Shown here: positions 46,279-56,600 of the stretch, piece after piece
How the letters are laid out: the number at the start of each line of letters is the position of its first letter
Numbering within the stretch: the first letter of the stretch is position 1
Origin: Asterochloris sp. CNOR1
Taxonomy: Eukaryota; Chlorophyta; Trebouxiophyceae; Trebouxiales; Trebouxiaceae
Direction: 5' to 3'
Assembly (NCBI GenBank): GCA_963969365.1
Contig: OZ017746.1
Span: forward strand, 4,092,001 to 4,156,000
Length of the DNA: 64,000 nucleotides
Position numbers and translations under genes: made by a program
Notes under the pieces: model-generated
Seen by the model: the letters and a program-made list of their open reading frames with translations, nothing else
Databases searched by the model: none
Told to the model about the DNA's origin: nothing

Positions 46279-47640
46279 AAGCTCTTTGTAATCATTCATG
46301 CAATGTGCATGAGTCACCTTTGCTATCAAGTGTATACATGTGATCCGTGGCTGCATGAATGCCCGGCCCTACCCGCACCTTTTGTGTTCTTGAAATTACT
46401 CGCTTGCATTTGTGCGACATTGCATTCTTCAGTGTGCAATACAAGTGACTTTGAATTCCGATGTACTTGAAGCTGTCAGGCTGTCAGCGCAGTGTATCTG
46501 CATCTCCTTTTGTGCACTGACAGTAAGTGTGGTATGAAGGTTCATTATTACTCCCAGCAAGCCAACCACGTGGTTGTGCACATTGGGGTGTTGCATGCCT
46601 GCACAGCTGCATACCCTGCTGTTGCTGCTGAGCTGCCAGCCATAGCCTGACGCAAATGTCTGCGCAGTCTGTTGAGCCGCTCAAGTTGTGAAGGGAGGCA
46701 ACCCAGGATTGGTGTTGCCATGCTCAGAACTGACAATCGTCAGGCAGGTTGCAACCCACCTGGTAGCATATGCATGGCTACGGGAGGTGGCAGGCGTGGC
46801 TTGGCAACACTGCTCGCTCATCTGCCCCATGAGTCTGGTGCGCTTCTTGATGGGCCAGGGGACGAGCTTGCAGATCTGTTCCTTGTGATTGTGAAAGTTG
46901 CAGGGCAGACAGCAGAGAGCCGCTTTGACAAGGGCGTCATGGCTGTTGTCGGCTATCAAAGCATTACTGGGCAGCGCCGCCCGTGGCTGCAAGTGCTGGT
47001 GGCCAAGCAAGCACCTGTCACCCTCTCCACAACATTGCGGAGTATCCAGATAAGCAACTGTCTTGGACGCATGTAAAAGCCTCTGCATTGCCTCAGCCTG
47101 CAGTGCTGCCTGAGCACTGTATAAGCAGTTTTGAGCATTTTGCTGCTTCCTCCCTGCAGACAGACAATTGCAGACGTCTTGCACAGATGGCGGGTGCCTT
47201 GTGTGTCTGTCAAGCTTTGCAAACCACACATCGACTTGTGCCAGGCTTGCCCTGCTGACCATCACTTCTGGTAATGCCAGGCAGCTGTGGCTGCGAAGGA
47301 CATCAGCTTGCCACTAGCCTGCTGAGCATTTGTAGGCTTTGCACATCTGCCTGCATAACAAACTCGACAGCCTGGTTTGAAGAACAGCAAGCTGTGCAGC
47401 CATTGGGTTTTGCGGACAATGCCGCCAAAACCGGCAAGAAGTCAAGCAGCACCTGCCGGCATCCCGCACGAGCATGCAGGCTGCAACACGGCATGCAGAT
47501 CTGCATTACGTAGGAAGGCAAGTGGCATGGTGGTGGCTGCCCCTTTTCGTTCCTGTCACACACCCTGACCATTGAATCCTGCCTCTGTTTTGTTCTGCCC
47601 CGATCACAGCATCACTGCAGCAGAGCCTGTCTCCTGCATC
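46279..47640. other. Spacer between the tandem SDR genes
   Basis: The left part is the 3' end of copy 1. The last 150 bases or so resemble the 5' region of copy 1, including CATTACGT followed by GGAAGGCAAGTAGCATGG or GGAAGGCAAGTGGCATGG. So the duplication included the promoter. I see no gene between. Confidence 0.6.
46287..46291 (+). terminator. TGTAA polyadenylation motif after SDR copy 1
   Basis: The motif lies 9 bases after the stop codon. It matches the chlorophyte signal. A second candidate was not seen nearby. Confidence 0.5.
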
Positions 47641-49970
47641 ATGGCACCCCAGCAAGTCGTTGTCATTACAGGCGCCAACAAGGGCCTGGGCCTTGAGCAT
47701 GTTGTCCAGTTCCTGAAGAAGACCAGCCACCGCCTCATTGCCACAGCACGGGCTCCTGAGAAGGCTGCAGACCTGCAGAAGCTTGCATCGTCCCATGAGG
47801 GTCGGCTCCACATCCTCCAGCTGGATGCCACAGATGATGAGTCCATCCAGGTCTTTTGCAGTGCCGTTCAAGGCTGATTCCAGGCTTGCCGCGGCTGCAT
47901 TGAAGTGGAACCCAACTGGGCGTGACCCACCCGAGTGCAGCACATTAGCCTGCTCAATGCCAGTGACTTTGCGCGTGAGCTCACAGTATACTGACAGCTG
48001 CTCTGGCACAGTGCTGCAGGCATTCGCCAAAGAGGTGGAGTGCTTGGAGCCAGAGGGCATGGACATCCTGGTGAACAACGCTGGGCAGGGCGAGTATACA
48101 CTACGCGCCATTGAGACGTGAGCCTGCAGCACTCTGCTCCTGGAGCACTGCAGAACCACTCTTGAGTGTGTTGCTTGCACATACCCAAAGGGGAGGCTGA
48201 CGCAATCATGCACCATTGTGGGCATGATTGACGCAACTATGCACCATAGCGGGCAAGATGTTTTCGCAGGCCTCGCCCAGTTCTTTGCACCGTGCTGGAG
48301 TCTCCTGAGCCCCCCAATGCTTGACCAGAGCGCCACGCTGCACCATGCCAGCAGGCTCTGCTGCCGAGGCACTCTGCAGGCAGTTGTCACATGCCTCTGA
48401 ACCCCTCTCGTCCCCTGGCTGCTGCAGGACTGGCAAGGTGTATCGGCAGGTGCTGAACACCAACGTGGTGGGGCCCTTCCTGCTGTCAGTTGCGTTGCTG
48501 CCCTCCCTCAGAAAGAAGGAGACCCGCACCATTGTGCAGGTGCGGCGACCTGCCGCTTCAGCACACTTTCAGCGTCACAGCACTGCTGCATTGCCACAGA
48601 GAGCTGCACTCAGGCCAATGCGGCAGCCAGAGCTGGATAGGTGTATACCACATGGTTGTGCCATGAGTATATGCCAGCCTGCTCCTGGGAAGCATGCCGG
48701 GCAGCTCACCTGACAAATGGCATGGCTGAAGGCCAGCCACCTCACACACTGGCCAAGTTCCTTTTGACCTGCTGCCCATCTTACAAATTGGCCACGCCCC
48801 TCCAACGAGTCGCCCACTTTTTTACACTGCCCATGTCTGCCATGGCCCACGTAATAATCTTGCACCATGTCTCTTTGTCCTGCAGCCCATTTTCCAATAT
48901 TGCCACAGAGGCCTGCACCACATCTGTCTCTGAACAATTCCTTTCTCTGCCTGCAGATCAGCAGCATTTTGGGTAGCACCTCCTTTGCGCGCAAGCCCCT
49001 CAGTGAGTCGCCGCTGAATCACATGATGACCGCCTACTGTTCCAGCAAGGCGGCGCTCAACATGCAGGTGGGTTCGGGTCTCATGCAGCAACAAGTGCTC
49101 AGCAACATCCCTTGTGCTCAGTGGGGTCTCGTCCTGCCGGCTGGACATCAGTTGCAGTGCATGTGCATTGCTCAAAATGGCCAGCACTGATGTTATAAGC
49201 TATGGGGCTGCTGGGCCATACAAGATGGCATCTTATGTTGACATGCGCATGCAGGTAGCAATTATTTCAAACGACCTGCTGGAGGAGAAGTTTACAGTTG
49301 TGGCACTTCACCCTGGCTGGGTACAGACTGGTGAGTCTCATCAGCCTGGCTGTGACAAGAATGCTGCTTTGCGCAGCACCTTTCAAGTGGCAGCTTGCTG
49401 AGGTGCAGGCAGGTTCATTCTGGGCCCATCTGGTTGCCCACAGATAGGACCTGCAGCTTTGGCCCTCAGAGGAGCAAATCTGCTTGGATGCCATGCACGG
49501 CAGCCCTGGCTTTGCTGTCAGTCTTCCACTCCAGCAAGCTAGCCTACATCCCATGCAGTCCAGCCCCCTTTGCCCCAGTGTCAGGGTCTTGGCTACGCTG
49601 TGCTGTCACGGTCTGATAGGCTACTAGGCTGCTCCAAGTCTGCTGACCTGCAGACATGGGCAATGAGGCTGCCAGGTTGGCTCTGGGTGAAGCGAAGAAG
49701 GCCCCAATGGATGCTCCCACCAGCATCAGCATGCAGCAGGTGAGCTGACTGCCAGAATTGTGCGCACCTCTGCGTCCAGGTCTGCCAATGACCTGCAGCT
49801 GCAATGGGCACTTGAGCTCTCTGTTTTGCAACTATATTGCGCAGCTTGGATGTCACCCCAGCCAAAACCAGATGTGTTCCCAACACCTGGTGCAGGCTGT
49901 GATTGCCAAGCTCACCACAAAAGACACTGGGCGCTTCCTGGGGCCTGACGGGCAGGATATTGACTATTGA
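47641..49970 (+). CDS. Short-chain dehydrogenase/reductase, copy 2
   Basis: Tandem paralogue of the SDR at 44127. Exons: 47641-47850, 48020-48117, 48428-48539, 48957-49067, 49255-49330, 49654-49739, 49896-49970, in phase, with exon lengths the same as or within a base of copy 1. Motifs: TGANKGLG, NNAG, ISSILGS, YCSSK and HPGWVQT are intact, so the enzyme should be active. It ends DTGRFLGPDGQDIDY. Differences from copy 1 are scattered (for example VVVITG for VIVITG, YCSSK for YWSSK, MGNEAAR for MGDTAAG). Introns have diverged much more than exons, so the duplication is not recent and both copies look constrained. Confidence 0.93.
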
Positions 49971-51570
49971 AGACTCTTTCCACATGATGTACACATTTCT
50001 GCATTATGTACACCTACATGAGGGCCAGGCGCCCCTGCACCTCCTTATTCATGAGTGAACATCCATTTCCTATTCATGGAGGCAGTGCTTCGAGAGTCGC
50101 AAGACACTAAGCATGTGGAAACCAATCTTACAGAGCTGCCAGGGTGTCAGCACACAGTAAAGGTTTCCTTTGCTCCAGCCTGCTGGCAACGGCCAGCACA
50201 CAGTATCATAAAGGTTTCCTTTGCTCCAGCCTGCTGGCAACGGCCAGCAGGCCGGAGCAAAGGAAGATGCCATCCATCATGCATGCACATATGTGTTCTC
50301 CTGTACATGTAGTATTGCCCTGTGCATGTGGCTTTGCCATTTGCCAAGCTAAGCTACTAAATAATTCCTGGGGAGGCTGGTGAGAAGGGGCACGGTCAGC
50401 AGCTGGACTTGGCATCCCAATTTGATGCATGGAAGACAGCCTCCTGGCCAGCTGCTTTAGCATAGCCTGGCCCCAGCATCCAAACACCCTGTGGCTGCAG
50501 CCCCTGCATCAGCTGCGCGTCGGGCAGCCATTTACGGAATTAGTGCCATTCTCTGGAGCCTTGGGGGCATGCATGGGGAGCAGCTGTCAGCATACAGACC
50601 TGACCCTGTCTGCACAGATCTTGAAGAGGAGTCCAATGCTGAGTGCTCCTGATGTGTCTGGATCCCGGAGGCTGTTCCATATCTATGCCAAAGAGCGCTG
50701 TGTCTTGATGTACAGTGGCTGGCCTCAAGTGCCTGGGTGCAAGCATATGCCCCATGCATGGGGCGCATCTGCAACCGCGGGACCATTGATAAAGTGCAGC
50801 TAAGTTGAGTTGGTCTTCTCATGCCCAATGACTCTGAGTCCAGCCATCTCCCACCTACTCAATTGCACCTGCCTATCGTACCCAAGCATAGATTCCCAGG
50901 CCTCTTGTTTTGAGGACGATTCATGCCCCTGCTCACAAAGCCTCAAGCAGACCACAGCGTATACATCCCTTGAGGTTTTAGAGTGCAGAAATGCCCTGGA
51001 CCTAGGCGAAGTCATTTACAACCATTACCCGTTAATGCCCCACAGCATGGCAGCTAGCCTCTTAGACCTGCCCCACATCCTCTCAGACCTGTCCCAGACT
51101 GGGCTGTGCGTGGTCGCTGTGATCGCCTGGCGTGCAGCTGGAGGTGCTGACCATACCTGTCCAGTCCATGTCAACAATTTGGGACAAAATGGGTTGCACC
51201 ATGCACTCATTGGTCCCAGACTGAGATGGCTGGCTGGAAGGCTTGCCTCAGCTGGATGAGGGCATCAAGAAACTTGACTTTTGCATGCAGCTGGGAGACT
51301 GACCGCGACCAGCAAGTGGCCACAGCCCTTTTCCCAGCTGCTCTGAGCAGGCTCAGAAGCACGAAAGCTGCTTTGTCCTGATTCAACAAAGAAGAACTGT
51401 CAGACAGAAGGAGAGTGACAACTCCCCCGACGACAATGCGGGCTGCACAACACTGCCCAGGCGAGAGGTCCAGGGTTCTGAAACATGTACAGCAAAATCC
51501 TGGCTCTGCTCAGCAGGCCACCAGGTGATGAGACTTCTCATGCTGTGGACTTGACACTGATTGATCTGTG
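49971..51570. other. Intergenic region after the SDR pair
   Basis: About 1.6 kb. It holds a 51-base direct repeat with a hairpin at 50149-50262. A plus-strand open frame at 50810-51259 has no family resemblance. First exons of the next gene may lie in the right-hand part. Confidence 0.4.
50149..50262. repeat. Direct repeat (period 51 bp) joined to a 20-bp inverted repeat
   Basis: A unit including AAGGTTTCCTTTGCTCCAGC and CTGCTGGCAACGGCCAGCA occurs at about 50159 and 50210 without mismatch over some 40 bases. In the second copy, 50219-50238 pairs with 50243-50262 across a 4-base loop with a single mismatch (a possible G-U pair in RNA). The near-identity shows recent origin. Confidence 0.85.
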
Positions 51571-53394
51571 ATGCATGGGCTCCAGCTGTTCATGTACTAC
51601 CATTTCAGGCGGTCCTGCCTCTTCTCTGTGCCATTGCTGATTGGGTTGCCGGAGGCCATCACATCTGCAGTCAGCAATGAGCTCAAAATGTGGAGTCAGG
51701 AACTTGACTACTACAAACGCAAAGCTACCACCTCTGCTCAGGTAGCAGTCCTGTGTCTCAGCAAAGACCTAGACCTTTCTCAGCAGACAAGCCTGAGAAA
51801 AGGCGAGACGATGTCGTGCATGCAGGAGCTGTTGCCAGACAAACAGAGGAATGCCCCGCAGAAGCCTGAAAAGTCGGAGCCCATCAAGCAGGACTTTGCT
51901 GAGTTCCTGCTGGACCTCATGATGCAGTTGGCCACCGATGGCACCATGCAGCAGGCACTTGCTGGCTGGGATGCCAAGCGCTTTGAGTCAGAGCGAAATG
52001 CGCTGCTGCGGCGCGAGCTACCTTACTTCAGGTGTTGCCTTGGAACACAATGACCTTTGCATAAGCAACACTTGCTCAAAGGTTGTCTTGTTCACGTGGG
52101 TGCTGATTACAACTTGAAGGTGGCCAGCAGCATAAGCGAAGCCACGACAGCAGCAAGTGGCGCCTTGCCTGACATTGAATGCCCTGGCCTGCAGGAATGC
52201 TGACGCATGCGGGAGTTGTACTCCAGAAGCGCTGCAGAACGGTGAGTGTTGTTGCACATCAACACTGCAGCCTGGACCTGCCACACCCCATCTTTGCACC
52301 ATGCTGCAGCAGCCCATCGCTGGCTCTGCCTCCCACCTGCGTGCTCATGTGTGTGACTTGCCTGCAGGCGACAGGCAGTACTTCGACTTTCTCAGCTATG
52401 TGGCATTTAAAGCTCTGGCAAGGCAGCTGCCGCCTCGGCCGCCGCAGCCCAGTGCAGAGCAGCAGATGTTCGACCAGATGCATGGTGACCTCATGCTGCC
52501 GTCCCCACAGCCAGCAGATGCCAGGGCAGATGTCATTGCCGCCCTGCATCTGCGAATGGGGCAGCAGATTTTGAAGAGGGTTGCAGCCTCTGGCACATAT
52601 CCTGAGCGTCAGCTGCTGGCAAGCAGCAGCCCAGAACTAGATGTTATCAGGCCTGGTGTGCGGCTCATTCTTGAATTTTTTCGTGCCCAAGGTGAGCCAT
52701 GCTGCTAGTGTTGGCACCTCTGCTGGCCACGGGCTCTGCAGTCAATTTTTCAAGTGCTGCATCTCTTTCAGGCTACGCTGACGAGGCAACTGTGCAGCAG
52801 ATGGGCATTTCAAATGACGACTTTGAGGCAAGTGTGCTGCTGACTTCAGCTGTGTGACCTGCCTGCCAGGCTTCATGGTCTATCAGGGCCTGGCATTCTT
52901 TGGTGCATCTCGCAACGAGGAGCGGGTGAGAGTGCCTGTTGCTTGCAGCCAGACCCCTGCTGCCGTCTTTGCGGGTCGACTCTTGGCAGTGCCTGGCTGC
53001 TTGCACCATACAGCTGCAAGTTGGCAGCGCCACAGCCCAGGCCTGAGTTCTGCCACACGTGTTGCAGAACTACGAGGTGTGGCAGCGGCAGGAGCCAGCA
53101 TACCTGAAATATTGGCTGCGCGACCCTGCGACAAAGACCACTTCCCCTGCCCTGGACAGAGAGGAGGGCTTCAGGCAGGACTTCCTGCCAGCAACAATCA
53201 CTGCCTTCCTGGAGCAGTGTGGGGTGACCACACAGCGATGGCAGCAGAGCGCAGCCTACTTCCAGCCTGAGCTGGTCTCCGAACAATGCACGTTGCGCCG
53301 CATCAAAGACCTGCCCAACAGTGCCCCAGATCATCAGCCTGCCGGCTTTCAGTTTGATCTCTGCCCCAGCGGATCGATCACCTCCTGCTACTGA
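51571..53394 (+). CDS. Unrecognised conserved-looking protein (start uncertain)
   Basis: Probable exons: about 51571-52031 (possibly with a small intron near 51740), one near 52195-52235 (NADACGSCTPEALQNG), about 52369-52692, 52771-52831, 52870-52925 and 53068-53394. Readable parts include EPIKQDFAEFLLDLMMQLAT, YFDFLSYVAFKALARQLP, DVIAALHLRMGQQILKRVAA, RPGVRLILEFFRAQGYADEA, FMVYQGLAFFGASRNEER and NYEVWQRQEPAYLKYWLRD, ending CPSGSITSCY. The mix of aromatic-rich helices and clean phase suggests a genuine gene. I do not recognise the family. The N-terminal LFSVPLLIGLPEAI could be a membrane or targeting segment. The intron 52832-52869 would be only 38 bases. Confidence 0.55.
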
Positions 53395-53478
53395 TTCTGA
53401 ACAAAGCCCGCCCTTCGCTCCAGCCCCATGTCATTGGCCCCTCTCTCAGTGTGCTGTCAGGTTGCAGACATTATGCTC

Positions 53479-53483
53479 TGTAA
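53479..53483 (+). terminator. TGTAA polyadenylation motif
   Basis: Lies 85 bases after the stop at 53394, a plausible chlorophyte 3' end signal for the preceding gene. Confidence 0.45.
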
Positions 53484-53657
53484 TATGAGAACTTAGCATT
53501 CCTGACGGGGGAAGCAGTCAAGTCGAACTTGCAAACGGAGGCCCGAATGCACACATTTTGAATTCCGACAGCGGTCTATCGCCAACACATTACCTCCGGA
53601 TTGCCTTCTAAAGTAGGAGCAGCTCCCTTGCGGCCAGTTGGCCAACACGGAGCGGGC

Positions 53658-56600
53658 ATGACCTGGGACACAGAGTGGCCAAAATGGCCAGCAGATGTCA
53701 AGCCAGCAGACGTCAAGTCCCTTGTGAACGTGGTTGTTCACTGCAATGTGGACAAGCTGTTTTCCCTGCTGTGGGGCTCGCGCACAGAGTTCATGGTGAG
53801 GCCCTCATGCCGCCCCTGGTGAGGCCAGGGATGGCAAGGCGCTTCTCAGGCCGCAATGAGCTATGCAGGACCAGCCTGCTGCGCAAAGCTCCATATGTCA
53901 TGTCACCCTCCCTGTGCCATGTGTGCCCTGCTGCTGTCATGCAGGCTGCACCTGTGGCCCCTCGATCACAGCAGTACTCTGCATACGTGCTGGCAATTGG
54001 GCCATTATTTGCAGGGGGCTTAATGCTTGCTGTGAACGCCCCTAATTCTTGCTTCAGATCAAGGTGCACGAGACCAGGGGGGACAAGGACTATGTGGAGA
54101 CCCCCTGGCTGGAGTCTGGCGCGGAAGTTGACGCGGCAGCTAAGTCAGCCTCAGCCGAAAAGGCGCCTGCCCTCAAGCCAGGCCAGCATGCAGCCAAGAT
54201 CCGCAAGACGATCTGCAACAGCTTTGGCATGGGCATGAAGGCAAGCAGGCACACAGGCGGCAGCAGTTTCTCAGGATGGGGGTCTGCACGTGTGTGACTG
54301 TGCACAGCAGGCGCTTAGATGGGCGTCACCTTCTGTCAGAGATGACGTCATCCTGCAGCCTGTAGGTGCTGGCTTGGACTGGACGCAGGCTGCTGGGGCG
54401 TGGCAGCACATCATGCATGAACGGGCTGCCTATGGAGCTGGCTTACCGGCAGTGGCTGAGCTGCAGCCAAGATGCTCTGCTGGAGGACTGCTGGCGTTGC
54501 AGCTACCTGGAGCAACACAAGCTCTTGCTGCCGTCCTGGTGTGGGTCTAAACATGCTGCCAGCTACAGGAGGCAGATTCAGGGTTTTTTGGGGGGCGGGG
54601 AAGAGGCTACCAGCCCTGCCCCGTGGACAGCAGCCAGCTGGTGCCAGCACCCACCATGACAACAGCCAGCTGCTGAAGTGTGCGTCACCCCTGCTGCAGT
54701 TCCAGGCATTTGAGGTGCAACGCTGTACTGCCGCCAAGGAGGGGCAGAGCTTCACGGTGGAGGTCTGCGTGATGACAACAGCAACGTATGGGGAGAAGTT
54801 CAGACCACTGTGCAAGTATACGTGAGTACAGGGTGCAGTCCTGGCTCTGTGTTGCGCCGTGAAGCCACTTGATGACTCGGAGCAGCTCCTGTGGTTTCAG
54901 CCTGCCATTGCAGCTCAACAAGTGGCTGGCACTGCTTTCGTTTCTGTACATCCGTGGCATGCAGCAGGCTCCCTTCTCCTGGTGCCATTAAGATTGACGT
55001 ACAGCTTAAGCAACAGGCCAAATGCTGCAGCATGTCACCTGTGGTGGGCTGAGTGCAAACATCGGATCCTATCCGGCAAAGAGGCGCTGAGTGCACTGCC
55101 TGAGGGCTCAACCCTCTGCTGCAGGACACCAGCGCAGGTGTGTTGCATTACTCCACAGAGGCGTCAGCACCAATGCCTGCAAGCTGCGGCATGTATGGCT
55201 CGGCAGCCAAGGGGTTGCTGCTCACCCTGTTGCAGCATGTCAGCTGAGGAGTACTCAGCCCAAGAACAGAGGGCGTACTCTACTCCAGGTGGTCGGTTGG
55301 TGTCGCCAGGTTTACTGATTGAGGGTGACCACTGCTGCAGGATGTGTGTCGAGGCATGCTATACCATCCCCCTCAAAACACAACTGCAGGATGTCAGCTC
55401 AGGAATCCACTCTGTCTGATGGCTGTAGCGGCAGCGTGTCTAGACTGGCAGCACAGGGGTCCTGCTCAAACTGCTGCAGTACCCCAGCTAGGGAGACATC
55501 ACTCAACCATGCTTCCCCTCTATCATGGTTGCCAAGCATATCTAGATGGAATCAGAGAGAATAAAAGTTTTGGTAGCATTGCTGCAGGTTGTCAGCTGAG
55601 GAGAACGAGGCTGCAGGCTAGTGGCCGAGTATACTGTCTCGTACCATTGAGCCAACACAAAGAAGAATTTGCCTGCACTACTGCAGGGTATTGGCCGAAA
55701 GGACAAGGCCTGAAGGCTGGTGGTCAAGTACAACCCTGGTTTATGACCCAGTCAGGAAGAAAGGAGACCCTGCTCTGCTTTGCTGCAGGATGACAGCTGA
55801 AGGGGACAAGGCTTGCAGGCTGGTGGTCGAGTATACTCTGGTCTATGTGACAAGTGTCAACGCCCTGCTGAAGAAGGCCATTGAGCGAGGTGGGTGGGGA
55901 CCCACAGCACTCAGCTGCTCTGGCATGCTTTGTGCACCCCACCTCCCTGCCGCGCTGTCCCTGTGCGCTGGTGTGGCAGCATGGTCCTGCAGGAGCGCTG
56001 CAGCTCCGCCTGGGGCTGTGCAGCATCCGCTCAGCGCTGCCTTGGGCTATGCAGCTCGGCGCTGCCTGCCAGCTGAGAGGGGGCTCAGGCTGCAACTGCA
56101 ATCCCCAGAGTGGCCATCTGCAGCATGGGGCTGTTGCCAGCAGTCAGCTGCACCTCAGTGGGTAGAAGTGCTGGCCGGCACCTGTCAGCGGCTCACTTGT
56201 GCGGTGCAGGGGCTGGAGGCGGCATTTCCAAGAATTTTGATTCCTTTGTGGAGGTGCTGGGGAAGTTCGAGAAGGTGCAGGATGGGAAGGCTGCACAGAT
56301 ACCTTCCTCAGAGGGCACGGGGTCATCTCAGGTGAAGACCTGTGCCTGCATGGCTGCTTCCAGCAGCATCAGAGCCTATCAGTGTCCCAGGTAAAGTAAT
56401 GAGGTCGCCACAGGCTGATCCTCTTCTCCACCTTTCATGCCTTGCCCTGCTTATGTCCTGCCCCCTGGCTTCAAGCGTTGACAAGTAGCATGGCCCTGCA
56501 GGCGCCAGCAGGGGTATTGTTGAATCTCAGCCCACCTGCTGTATGCAGGTTCCTGCCAAGGCTGCCCCTGCTGCGCCTGCTCCACCGCCGGCCAGGGAAG

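Noticed and set aside
50810-51259. Open frame of 149 codons in the spacer after the SDR pair
   Set aside because: Mixed composition with no recognisable domain; could include a first exon of the next gene but I cannot support it.
54241-54246. GC donor after exon 54058-54240 of the VASt-DysF gene
   Set aside because: Not claimed as firm: the frame stays open to 54297 and an extra exon near 54.4 kb (MELAYRQWLSCSQDA) is possible, so the junction is unresolved.
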